This document shows positions 7,351 through 15,876 of a DNA stretch of 64,000 bases, piece by piece; the first letter of the stretch is position 1; each line of letters opens with the position of its first letter. Position numbers and translations under genes: made by a program. The notes below the pieces were generated by a model, which did no database searches, had not been told where the DNA came from, and worked only from the letters and a program-made list of their open reading frames with translations. Source of the stretch: Clostridium sp. (GTDB taxonomy: Bacteria; Bacillota; Clostridia; Oscillospirales; Acutalibacteraceae); assembly GCA_023663865.1 (NCBI GenBank), contig JAMPGU010000004.1, positions 1-64,000 of the forward strand, given 5' to 3'.

Positions 7351-7494
7351 GCAACCAATAAAATAAAAGCACTCAAAACCCGCATAAACAGGCGCCTTTT
7401 TGAATATCTAAAAGTTGTACAAGCCTTTTACTGTTGCGATTGCATAAGAACAACCAACACACAAATTTTATGATAAATCAGCTTTTCGCAAAAG

Positions 7495-7524
7495 AACACC
7501 GAGTACAATTTTGTACTCGGTGTT
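7495..7524 (-). terminator. terminator of the surface-protein gene
   Basis: A perfect 14-bp stem (AACACCGAGTACAA / TTGTACTCGGTGTT, centre 7509-7510) stands 14 bp past the stop codon at 7538. On the minus strand CTTTTGC follows the stem. Confidence 0.75.
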
Positions 7525-7537
7525 TGTAATAGAATTG

Positions 7538-10500
7538 TTAAACTAAATCTTTGATTTTCTCGTCCATTTCTTTTTTTGTTAATGAACCACCATTAATAGA
7601 ATTAGGTGTAATACTTTCTGTCGGAATACTGCCATTAATTGTTGTTGAATTAATTGAATAGCAATCACTTGTTTTTATTGAGTAACCAGCTATTCTTCCA
7701 GCATATCCAATTCGTAAATTATCATCTTTATCTTTTGTTTGTGAAACAATAATGTTATTATAATTATAACAATTATTAATATTTCCACTACCATAATATC
7801 CACAATAACCAACTATGCCGCCAGCATAAGAGGTAAGATATATTGTTGTATTATCGTTCGTTTTTGCACAACTACTAATATTGCCGTAGTTAAGACAATA
7901 AGAAGTATTGTCACTACTTGTTGCACCAACAATTCCACCAACATTACTAGTTCCCGCAAAACTATTATAAGCACCTTGATGATTAATAACATTACCTGTA
8001 ACATTACCGTAATTAAAACAGTGGTCAATATAACCACATTCACCTGATATTCCACCACAATAAGCAAATGCTCCTGACGTTGACCTGATATTACCATAGT
8101 TTTTACAACTTATTATTTTACTACTATTTACATAGCGTGTGCACCCTGTAATACCACCACAGTATACAATCGAATCTAATTTATAACGACTATCTTTATT
8201 TGCATTAACATATATTTCAGTATTATTATTACAATTTGAAATTGTATTTCCAATACCTGATATTCCACCAACGTAAGCATCTGAACAATTTATTACATTT
8301 ATTTCTCCGTCAACAGAACAATTTGATATAGTTGATGAATCGCATCTGCCAGCAATACCGCCTACAGACAATGAAAATGAACATAATTGGTTTGTCCAAT
8401 AAGAAGCATAATCTGTTGTTTCTTTATTGATATTATATGAAATATTGCTTAAAGTTAAATTTTTAACAGTGGAATTTTTTAAGCCAGAAAACAATCCAAA
8501 ACTATCTTCTGTAACTGATACTGTGTTATTATTTAAAGTTAAATTTGAAATTTTATAATTACCACCGTCATATACACCCGTAAAATAATTATCTGTATAC
8601 GTTGGTTCATGATAATTTGCACTACCCACAGCACCGCCCCAAATAGATATTGCATTACCAATGGGTTCCCAATTACCCCAATTAGACATATCAATATCGT
8701 TAATCTGAATATAATGAGCGGATAAATCATTTCTGATAGCATTTAACTGCTCAGGTGTTGATACCTGATAAGGATTTGCTTCTGTTCCGTTACCGCCTGC
8801 AAATACAGTATCACTATTGGTATTGTCCTTAACTAAATACTGCCAATCGGCATAGGTTAAATTGCCAAAGGTCATTATTGCATTTTGTGTCGCGGTAGTA
8901 TAGCCTGTTTTTGTAAATTCAAGGTCATATGTTCCGTTTTTGCTGATGTTTATTACATATTCACCGTCTGTGTTTGATGTTCCGCTTGAAACATATTCAC
9001 TTGTTCCGTTTACAACTTGATATGCCTTTACTTCAACATCTGCCAAAGGCTCTTTGCTTTCACTGTCATAAACATTGCCTGCAATTCGCATTGTTGCACG
9101 GTTTAATAAAATATCTTCTTTCAGAACAGTCCATACATTTGAGTCAACTGTTACATCTGTTGTATATGTTTCGTAGGAATATTCACTTGTTGCACCAAGT
9201 TCACCGCCAATATTTAATGTGTATTTACCTGCTGGAAGTGATAAAGTAAAGTTACCGTTTTCATCTGTCTTAGTTTTTTCAATAACTGTTCCGCTTTCAT
9301 CAAGTGCCCGAACTTCAACATTTTTAATAGGTGTGCTGTTGCTTGCTTCTTTTACACAACCACTAACAGAACCGTCTTTTTGTTCCAAAATAACTTTATT
9401 TAATTTTGAATAATCATCTGCATTTATTGTAATACTTTTCTGTTTATAATCATTATGTTCAAAAGTAAAAGTATGTTCACTTAAAGGTAATGATAAATCA
9501 AAACTAAATTTTCCTGATTTATCAGTTTTGCAACTTATATTTAATTCTTCACAGGATATTTTTACATTTGATATAGGTGCATTATCAGTAACATCTATTA
9601 CTTGTCCTGTTATTTGCTCAACTGTTGGATTTGTTGAAAGTTTGAAAGAAGTATCATTGCCTGTTAATATTAATTCTGCTGGATTTGAACTTTCAATAAA
9701 GCCTAAATTGTACCAAACCTTATTCCAAAAATCCAATTGATTATATACATCAGAAGTTAAATAAGGGTCATGGTCTCCATGTTCCTGCTTTGCTTTTTCA
9801 ACGGCTTTTTGAATAGTATCTCCTTTAGTTAGTCGCTCTGATATTGTAGTAATCATTTCACGATTATATTTAGAAACAACCTCATTTTTGAAGCACATAA
9901 CTGCTTCTGCACCTTTTTCTTTAAAAATATCTTTAATTAATACATTGTCGTCACCACCATGACAAGTTCCTAAATAAATCACCGTATTATTAAAATCATT
10001 TTCTGAATAATACTTATCAAAAAATGCTTGAGTAAGCACATAGTAACCACCGTTATCGATAATAGTTTTTCCTAAATCTCCACTCTTGGTGTATTTTTCG
10101 TTCTTTTCAGGTGTCGCAACTTCTGAAAGTGAAAAAACATATCCATAATTTTCCCAATTTCCACCGTGGCTATCAATTATAATAATTCCATAATTTGATA
10201 ATGATTTCATTGTTTCAACAGTAACCTGTTGGTCATCATAATTACTTAAAAAGATATAGTTATCATTTTTCTTAGACATATTATATGCAGCATCATCAAA
10301 TGCTGTTGTTTTTAAATCACTATAACAAGGTTGTAGTGTTGCTATTTTTGATTTGTATAAAGATGTCGCATTATAGGATTTTCTTGCATTTACAGACCGT
10401 AGTTTATTAATTGTAGTATTACTTACAACTAAATCTTCAAATGGAATACCAACAGTTATTCCAAAATCGAAATTGACCATAATATTAAAACCACTAAAGC

Positions 10501-11920
10501 CAAATTTTTCAATGTCTGAACGGTTTTGAAGATATTTAACTATTTCATTATAACAATTTTCTGCTTTAGATAATGCCAGATTTTCATTATTATTTTTTTC
10601 ATCTTCGCTTATACGGTATTTATCTTTTATATTAGAAATATCAATGTAAAAATCATCAATTGTTTTCTGCTCAATATCTGTTCTTGGAGCTTCATAATAA
10701 AATGGTCGAATATTCTGTTCTTGTACCTCTTCATTTCTATAATCTACAGAACAAAGAACTGTTTTTCGTTTATCCGAAAACATAGAGAAAGTTCCAGAAA
10801 AAATATTATCATTTTCTATTGTATCACCATTTATTCCATTGTTATTTAATACACCAACTAATTTTTCATCAATATATAAATTGATATTTGTATTTGGATT
10901 TACTTCACCAGAGTGAACCTCAAAATAAAATGTTACATCCGTTTTTTCTCCAACATTACAAGAGTCTTGACTTAAATATAAACGACCTGTTAATGTGTTA
11001 GTATTATCAAATAAGTATTTTACATTAGCAGAAATAGTGTAATCTATATTATCAACTTTAATTTCTTCACTAATTGTAATAGTTGAAAATTCTCTGTCAT
11101 CTGCATATGCTTTGTATGAAGTAAAACCAATCACTGATGTAACAGCAATTACAAGGCACAATACTGATGAAATCGCTTTTTTAGTTCTCCTTGTATGTAC
11201 AATCAAACAATAAAACAATCCTGATACACTAAAGAAGAATATAACAAAGAATACAGCTAAAAGAGCATAATCAGTACCAGTGTAAGGGCTTTTTCCATTT
11301 TTGCTATTCTTAACAGAATTTGTTTTTTCTGTTGTGGACTGTGATTTGTTATTGTTGTTCGTAGTTGTTTCTTTTACATTTAACGGAGTATTAACCTTTG
11401 TTGTAGTTTCCGTTGTGCTTGTTGTACTATTTTGTGTAGTAGTTTCCGACGGCTTTGTATTTTCTGTAGGATTAGTAGTCGGATTTGTGGTGGATTCTGT
11501 TGTTGGTTCTGTGCTCGGTTCAGTTGACGGCTCAACAGGTTTAGTTGGTTCTGTTGGATTTGTTGTAGGTTCTGTTGTTTGTTCTTCACCTTTAACAAGT
11601 GCCGTTAATTTGAGTGTAATATTTTCTCCAGCCTTAAGGTCAATATCCTTTGTTGATGTTTTCTGACTACTGTCCTTTAATTCAAAATTATCAGGTAGCA
11701 ATGCTTCAATAGAAACATCTTCAACAGTAAAGTCATTTGTATTCGTTACAGATACAGTGATTTCAATATCTTCATTTAACGAATAACTTTGTTTGTCTGT
11801 TGTCAAGCTGACCTGCAAGCCGTCTTGTTCGGTTGCCTGTGCCAATGCAGTTATACTAAAGCTGAATAAAGTTATCAGCATTACAAGTATAACCGATAGG
11901 CATTTTAATAATTTTTTCAT
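7538..11920 (-). CDS. large secreted surface protein: CARDB-like, internal sorting-like motif, C25/caspase-like protease, CarboxypepD-reg and GLUG repeats
   Basis: The start is ATG 11918-11920 with AGGAGGACAAA; the frame stays open upstream to 12157 but has no ribosome site there. The product has 1460 residues: signal peptide 1-29; a CARDB/DUF11-like beta domain ~33-112; Thr/Pro/Glu linker 113-205; SPYTG (211-215), hydrophobic helix (218-241) and RRTKK, then a second signal-peptide-like helix ending AYADD (~271). A cysteine-protease domain follows with DSHGG (His ~585) and GTCHGG (Cys ~653). After that come three carboxypeptidase-regulatory-like beta repeats (~745-1010) and about seven GLUG-type VGGIAG repeats (~1090-1440). 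There is no C-terminal anchor. It is likely an adhesin or processing enzyme at the cell surface. No promoter lies in front of it in the present orientation of the neighbouring cassette. Confidence 0.85.
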   Translation of the reverse strand: MKKLLKCLSVILVMLITLFSFSITALAQATEQDGLQVSLTTDKQSYSLNEDIEITVSVTNTNDFTVEDVSIEALLPDNFELKDSSQKTSTKDIDLKAGENITLKLTALVKGEEQTTEPTTNPTEPTKPVEPSTEPSTEPTTESTTNPTTNPTENTKPSETTTQNSTTSTTETTTKVNTPLNVKETTTNNNNKSQSTTEKTNSVKNSKNGKSPYTGTDYALLAVFFVIFFFSVSGLFYCLIVHTRRTKKAISSVLCLVIAVTSVIGFTSYKAYADDREFSTITISEEIKVDNIDYTISANVKYLFDNTNTLTGRLYLSQDSCNVGEKTDVTFYFEVHSGEVNPNTNINLYIDEKLVGVLNNNGINGDTIENDNIFSGTFSMFSDKRKTVLCSVDYRNEEVQEQNIRPFYYEAPRTDIEQKTIDDFYIDISNIKDKYRISEDEKNNNENLALSKAENCYNEIVKYLQNRSDIEKFGFSGFNIMVNFDFGITVGIPFEDLVVSNTTINKLRSVNARKSYNATSLYKSKIATLQPCYSDLKTTAFDDAAYNMSKKNDNYIFLSNYDDQQVTVETMKSLSNYGIIIIDSHGGNWENYGYVFSLSEVATPEKNEKYTKSGDLGKTIIDNGGYYVLTQAFFDKYYSENDFNNTVIYLGTCHGGDDNVLIKDIFKEKGAEAVMCFKNEVVSKYNREMITTISERLTKGDTIQKAVEKAKQEHGDHDPYLTSDVYNQLDFWNKVWYNLGFIESSNPAELILTGNDTSFKLSTNPTVEQITGQVIDVTDNAPISNVKISCEELNISCKTDKSGKFSFDLSLPLSEHTFTFEHNDYKQKSITINADDYSKLNKVILEQKDGSVSGCVKEASNSTPIKNVEVRALDESGTVIEKTKTDENGNFTLSLPAGKYTLNIGGELGATSEYSYETYTTDVTVDSNVWTVLKEDILLNRATMRIAGNVYDSESKEPLADVEVKAYQVVNGTSEYVSSGTSNTDGEYVINISKNGTYDLEFTKTGYTTATQNAIMTFGNLTYADWQYLVKDNTNSDTVFAGGNGTEANPYQVSTPEQLNAIRNDLSAHYIQINDIDMSNWGNWEPIGNAISIWGGAVGSANYHEPTYTDNYFTGVYDGGNYKISNLTLNNNTVSVTEDSFGLFSGLKNSTVKNLTLSNISYNINKETTDYASYWTNQLCSFSLSVGGIAGRCDSSTISNCSVDGEINVINCSDAYVGGISGIGNTISNCNNNTEIYVNANKDSRYKLDSIVYCGGITGCTRYVNSSKIISCKNYGNIRSTSGAFAYCGGISGECGYIDHCFNYGNVTGNVINHQGAYNSFAGTSNVGGIVGATSSDNTSYCLNYGNISSCAKTNDNTTIYLTSYAGGIVGYCGYYGSGNINNCYNYNNIIVSQTKDKDDNLRIGYAGRIAGYSIKTSDCYSINSTTINGSIPTESITPNSINGGSLTKKEMDEKIKDLV

Positions 11921-12004
11921 TTTGTCCTCCTTGAATTCACACATCTTGAAATAGATAAATGTGCATAGATTTTGATATAATGCAGATAATATTTGTAAGT
12001 GTAT

Positions 12005-12028
12005 TTTTTCGTGAAGTTTGTTACTTGA
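12005..12028 (+). repeat. left inverted repeat of invertible cassette (IRL)
   Basis: This 24-bp sequence (TTTTTCGTGAAG then TTTGTTACTTGA) is the perfect reverse complement of 13409-13432. It lies 85 bp upstream of the surface-protein start codon, between that gene and the terminator behind the tyrosine recombinase gene. Confidence 0.9.
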
Positions 12029-12030
12029 AG

Positions 12031-12077
12031 AAAAAGCGGAGACAATCCCAGTATTTATGGGGATCTGTCTCCGCTTT
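12031..12077 (-). terminator. strong terminator after the tyrosine recombinase
   Basis: On the minus strand, AAAGCGGAGACA pairs with TGTCTCCGCTTT with a further GATCCCC/GGGATT pairing inside, followed by TTTTTC. It starts 19 bp beyond the recombinase stop codon and would prevent read-through into the surface-protein gene. Confidence 0.85.
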
Positions 12078-12095
12078 GACCATTTTATCTGACCA

Positions 12096-13220
12096 CTAAA
12101 AGCAAGCTGCCATTTTTTCCATACTTTGTACTTTAAGTTCATAGGAAGAATATACATATCTTTCTAATGTAAATTTAACTGTTGAATGTCCTAAAATTTC
12201 ACTCAATGTTTTTATATCCATATTTTGTTCCACTGCTCTTGTTGCAAATGTATGTCTTAATGCGTGTATGTTCCTGTCCTGCAAGCCTGCTTTTTTCAAA
12301 TGTGCTTTGAATTTATATTGAAATAGTCTTGGCTCTGTAAAACGATTGGTCTGACCTGTTAATAAATATGCGTTGTTTTGATATTTGCAATTAAATTTTT
12401 TCAGTAATTGATATAAAAATTGGGGTATCGGTATATCTCTGATTGATTTATAGCTTTTTGGCTTATCTATAATAATTCTTGTTTTGCTTGTGTTATCTTC
12501 TGTATTCTGCACTCGCTGTAATGTTTTATTGATGTGTAAAACTGAATGTGCCATATCTATATCGTTCCAAGTCAAAGCACAGAGTTCACCTATGCGTATA
12601 CCTGTATAAAGGCATATTAAAATTCCGAGTGTTTCAAGATTTATATTTCTTTTCAGATATGAAACAAACTGTATTTGCTCTTCAATAGATAATACTGAAA
12701 ATGGCTGTTGCTCTGACTTAGGCTTTTGAAAATCAAGGCTTATTTGTTTGCAATAGCCTTTTTTATTTGCGTATTTCAATATCTGTTTCAGTATGGTGCA
12801 TATATCCTGTATTGTTTTAGGTGATAAACTACCTTTTTTATCAAGTCTGCCGTTGATTGCTTTCTGTCTGATAAATACTGTTATATCATCATCTGTCAAA
12901 TCGTTTGCAGTCACATTTTTAAAACAAGGTAAAATGTGCTTTTGCACAATATGGTTATATCTTGCATAGGTCGATTGTTTTATATAAATTTTATTATCTT
13001 CAAGCCAGTTATTACAAAGCTGTTTTATTGTTGTATCAGATATAGTATTTTCTGCAATATATACACCTTTGCTTTCTTTCATCAGGGCTTTCACTTCCTG
13101 ATAAGAATAGGCATATACAGAATGATATTTTTCTATTTTATTTTGTTTATTGTATATAGGCAAACGCCCCTCCCAGCGTCCGTCCTTTCTTTTGCGTATA
13201 TTTTCACCTCGTCTTGACAT
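12096..13220 (-). CDS. tyrosine recombinase/integrase (predicted DNA invertase)
   Basis: ATG 13218-13220 follows AAAGGAG and gives 374 residues. The N-terminal 45 residues resemble the arm-binding AP2-like fold of Tn916-type integrases (RKRKDGRWEGRLPIY). Residues 60-160 form the core-binding SAM-like domain. The catalytic domain carries the Arg of TGIRIGELCALTW, the HALRHTFATR box (His-x-x-Arg), GHSTVKFT and the nucleophile Tyr in LERYVYSS. The gene lies between 24-bp inverted repeats and reads toward the surface gene. The context favours a dedicated invertase over an integrase for the whole element, since element 2 has its own serine recombinase at the att-proximal end. A nested integrated element is the alternative. 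Confidence 0.92.
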   Translation of the reverse strand: MSRRGENIRKRKDGRWEGRLPIYNKQNKIEKYHSVYAYSYQEVKALMKESKGVYIAENTISDTTIKQLCNNWLEDNKIYIKQSTYARYNHIVQKHILPCFKNVTANDLTDDDITVFIRQKAINGRLDKKGSLSPKTIQDICTILKQILKYANKKGYCKQISLDFQKPKSEQQPFSVLSIEEQIQFVSYLKRNINLETLGILICLYTGIRIGELCALTWNDIDMAHSVLHINKTLQRVQNTEDNTSKTRIIIDKPKSYKSIRDIPIPQFLYQLLKKFNCKYQNNAYLLTGQTNRFTEPRLFQYKFKAHLKKAGLQDRNIHALRHTFATRAVEQNMDIKTLSEILGHSTVKFTLERYVYSSYELKVQSMEKMAACF

Positions 13221-13348
13221 AGATACACTCCTTTCAAATCTGACCAAAATATTGACCACGAATAAGTATGAAATGTCATATTTTCAGCCGTATTTTTCAA
13301 TTTATTTGACAAGTGTATTTTACAGGATTTCAAAAACGGCATTTTTTA

Positions 13349-13377
13349 TTGACAAAATACAGAAATATTTGTATAAT
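13349..13377 (+). promoter_or_regulatory. perfect sigma-A consensus promoter pointing out of the cassette
   Basis: TTGACA (13349-13354), exactly 17 bp, TATAAT (13372-13377). It reads rightwards through IRR into a gene-free region with a short terminator-like hairpin. No gene in the present arrangement uses it directly. After inversion it would read toward the surface-protein gene. Confidence 0.9.
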
Positions 13378-13408
13378 TTTTGCATAATGTGTTGATAATT
13401 AGTGTTCG

Positions 13409-13432
13409 TCAAGTAACAAACTTCACGAAAAA
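13409..13432 (+). repeat. right inverted repeat of invertible cassette (IRR)
   Basis: The perfect reverse complement of 12005-12028, 24 bp, with three more matching bases after one mismatch on the inner side. It lies 32 bp downstream of the outward promoter's -10 box. Confidence 0.9.
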
Positions 13433-13483
13433 TAATCAACGCTTTTTTTATTTATATTCACTTTTGAATTATAGTATGTTATC

Positions 13484-13512
13484 GGACAGGCTGAAAAGGT
13501 CTGTCTTTTTTG
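13484..13512 (+). terminator. short terminator-like hairpin downstream of IRR
   Basis: GACAGG (13485-13490) pairs with TCTGTC (13500-13505), including one G-T pair, followed by six T. It would stop transcripts from the outward promoter in the present orientation. The stem is weak. Confidence 0.45.
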
Positions 13513-13829
13513 TTTTTTATGTATTTTAAGGTGTTCAAAAAGTGTTCTGATTAAGTAAGACACTGCATATAGATTAAAAGAAAAATAATATGCAGTAATC
13601 TTGCTTGTTTCAGACAGTTAACAGGGCGTGGTCTCGGCTGTTTGCACCCGAGACCACGCCCTGTCATCGTGTATATATAAATATATACGAAACATGCAAG
13701 ATAAATAATTAAATAAATTAATAAAAATAAATAAACACAATAATAAAATACATAAAAACAAAAGACAAAAAATAAGATAAATAAAATAAAGAAAGTGTGA
13801 TTGAAATAAATAAGTAAAGTAGTGAGTGT
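13513..13829. other. gene-free origin-like region with 17-bp perfect hairpin
   Basis: No ORF is credible here. The region holds a GC-rich perfect inverted repeat (13621-13637 and 13648-13664, 17 bp, 10-nt loop) and then a perfect AT palindrome GTATATAT-AA-ATATATAC (13671-13688). About 110 bp that are almost free of C and strongly A-biased run up to the replication-relaxation gene. The layout resembles a plasmid replication origin or transfer origin. No T-tract follows the GC-rich hairpin, so it is not a normal terminator. Confidence 0.5.
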
Positions 13830-14465
13830 GTGAGTAAAGAGGGATTTAGATTTGTAGAGAGAGATTATGAGATACTACGAGAGATAGACCGCTGGAGAGT
13901 AATAACAGGCAGACAGATAGCAGAGATAACAGGATTTACAGGGCAAAGAGCCTGTGACAGACGATTAAACAAACTGATACAAGCGAAATACATAACAAGA
14001 CAAAAATACTTATACGGCTTCCCAAGTATATACAGTCTGACAAACACAGGCAAGACAATCATACAAGCACCTAAGGCAACCGCACAGATACGATTAGAAC
14101 AAATCATACACGACAGTTATGTAACGGACACGGCAATATACATAAGCAAAAAATTTGATATACCCTTTTCAGATATTACAACCGAGAAAGAATTACACAG
14201 ACAAGACGGATTTTCAAACAGAAAGCACCGACCAGATTTTGTATATCTACATAACAGCAAAACAATCTGCGTTGAGGTTGAACTCACTATGAAAGCTAAA
14301 AACAGATTTGAAAAGAATATTACAGCTAACTTTGAAAATTATGACGGTCAATTATGGGTTGTGCCTGATATGAAATGCAACATTGCTAAAGTCCTGATTG
14401 AACATCAAGACATATACCCTGATATTTCAATTACACCATTAAATGAGGTGATAGCAAATGAATAG
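13830..14465 (+). CDS. replication-relaxation family protein
   Basis: A 211-residue protein from GTG 13830 (no clear Shine-Dalgarno, in keeping with the A-rich leader). Residues 8-70 form a winged-helix domain (RDYEILREIDRWRVITGRQIAEITGF). The C-terminal half has the pattern RPDFVYLHNSKTICVEVELTMKA, a nuclease-like Asp...Glu-Val-Glu arrangement known from the replication-relaxation family (PF13814) of Gram-positive plasmids and conjugative elements. It stands directly after the origin-like region and overlaps the next short frame. A role in plasmid-like replication or mobilization of element 2 is likely. Confidence 0.7.
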   Translation: MSKEGFRFVERDYEILREIDRWRVITGRQIAEITGFTGQRACDRRLNKLIQAKYITRQKYLYGFPSIYSLTNTGKTIIQAPKATAQIRLEQIIHDSYVTDTAIYISKKFDIPFSDITTEKELHRQDGFSNRKHRPDFVYLHNSKTICVEVELTMKAKNRFEKNITANFENYDGQLWVVPDMKCNIAKVLIEHQDIYPDISITPLNEVIANE

Positions 14466-14470
14466 TATAA

Positions 14471-15865
14471 TTACTTTTATTTGGAAACGGAGCAGAGCAA
14501 TACGGCAATCTGATACTGATTACTGTAATCCTGATTTCTGCTTTTGTTATTCTGATTGAAACAAAGAAAATGTATATACTGCGACAACATTTTAATTTTT
14601 GGAAAGAGTTGAAGAGCTTGCACAAAAAACAGAGATACCCAACACCTGATAAAGACAACAGCACTTTTATAGGCTTTAATCACAAACGAGCAATCTATAT
14701 ATCTGATAACTGCAAGCATTGTTTTGTATGCGGTACAACAGGAAGCGGTAAAACGGTTGCACTTGCTAACTTTGTTCAGCACGCTACGGACAAAAGATTG
14801 CCCCTTTTACTTGTTGACGGCAAGGGTGATTTAGGCACAGGCTCTTTACTTGAGATAACGAAACAATTTACAAATCAAAAGCTGTATGTAATCAATCTTT
14901 CTGATCCGTTGCACTCTGATAAATACAATCCCTTTAAGAATGCAAGTCCGACTATCTGCAAAGATATGCTAATTAATATGACCGAGTGGAGCGAAGAACA
15001 TTACAAGCTGAACACAGAACGATACTTACAAAAATTAGTGATTATGCTGTCACAGGCTGATATACCTTTATCGTTAAAAACGATTATTCAGCACATACCG
15101 ACTGACAGATTTAACAAGCTAAGCATGGAACTTGTTAAAGCAGAAATCATCACAAAACAGGAACACACCTTAAATTTAGAAATATCTAAATCAAGCGGTA
15201 AGATTGCAGAAAGTGCCTGTGCTCGTTTCAGCACCATTGCAGAGAGTGAACTCGGCATATTGTTTGATGAAAACGGAATTGATATATACACGGCAATCAA
15301 AGAAAATGCAGTTATACTCTTTGTTCTAAATCCTTTGCTTTACCCTGAACTGTCACCCTTAATGGGCAAATTGATTTTAATTGACGCAAAGAAAGCTGTC
15401 AGTAAATGCTTTGGTACGGATTTACAAAGAGCATTTTTTATATTTGATGAAATCAACAGCTATGCTTCCACTGCTCTGATAGATTTAATCAACAAATCAA
15501 GGAGTGCCAACATTACTTGTGTACTTGCCACACAGAGCTTATCAGACCTTGATTTTGCCTGTGGTGATTCTTTCAAGGAACAAGTTATTGAAAATGTAAA
15601 CAACTACATTGTATTAAGGCAAAACAGTGCCGTTAATGCTGAACACTGGGCGAATATTTTAGGCACAAGGGCAACAATAGAGGTTACATATCAGCTTGAG
15701 CAACAGGCAAGGAATACCAACACAACAGGCTTAGGCTCGGCAAGACGTGTAAGAGAATTTCTATACCACCCAGACGATATAAAAGCATTAAAAACAGGCA
15801 AAGGCTTTTATTTATCAAGGGACAGCAATATACATTGTCCTGTTACAATCAACAAACCATTTTAG
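14471..15865 (+). CDS. VirD4/TraG-type coupling ATPase, N-terminus apparently frameshifted
   Basis: The conventional start is ATG 14570 (431 aa). Motifs: Walker A GTTGSGKT near residue 57, LLVDGKGD, Walker B-like AFFIFDEINS, sensor ATQSLSDLD. This is the coupling/FtsK-like ATPase fold that feeds DNA to a secretion pore. The same frame is open back to 14471 and encodes a transmembrane helix (NLILITVILISAFVILIE), as such proteins normally have, but lacks a start codon. An ATG with context at 14458 lies one frame off. Either a 1-bp indel near 14480 or an unusual start is needed. ATG 14570 would give a helix-less soluble form. Confidence 0.75.
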   Translation, partial: LLLFGNGAEQYGNLILITVILISAFVILIETKKMYILRQHFNFWKELKSLHKKQRYPTPDKDNSTFIGFNHKRAIYISDNCKHCFVCGTTGSGKTVALANFVQHATDKRLPLLLVDGKGDLGTGSLLEITKQFTNQKLYVINLSDPLHSDKYNPFKNASPTICKDMLINMTEWSEEHYKLNTERYLQKLVIMLSQADIPLSLKTIIQHIPTDRFNKLSMELVKAEIITKQEHTLNLEISKSSGKIAESACARFSTIAESELGILFDENGIDIYTAIKENAVILFVLNPLLYPELSPLMGKLILIDAKKAVSKCFGTDLQRAFFIFDEINSYASTALIDLINKSRSANITCVLATQSLSDLDFACGDSFKEQVIENVNNYIVLRQNSAVNAEHWANILGTRATIEVTYQLEQQARNTNTTGLGSARRVREFLYHPDDIKALKTGKGFYLSRDSNIHCPVTINKPF

Positions 15866-15876
15866 AGAGGTGCACA

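Larger units (their letters stand above)
12005..13432. other. candidate invertible promoter cassette (1.43 kb)
   Basis: The order is IRL, terminator (facing the surface gene), tyrosine recombinase (-), outward consensus promoter (+), IRR. Recombination between the inverted repeats would turn the promoter round, place it about 130 nt upstream of the surface-gene start codon, and move the blocking terminator to the other end. The present order would be the OFF state. The parts are visible; inversion itself is inferred. Confidence 0.7.

Noticed and set aside
11301..11666. Val/Ser-rich plus-strand ORF
   Set aside because: Antisense of the Thr/Pro repeat linker; composition artefact.
11921..12157. 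N-terminal extension of the surface protein to 12157
   Set aside because: No ribosome site; it would precede a clear signal peptide and overlap the recombinase 3' end; ATG 11920 has AGGAGG.
12096..13220. Tyrosine recombinase as the integrase of all of element 2
   Set aside because: It is internal, flanked by inverted rather than direct repeats, and the att ends are next to the serine recombinase.
13621..13664. Hairpin as a terminator
   Set aside because: No T-tract follows on either strand; it is considered an origin-type structure instead.
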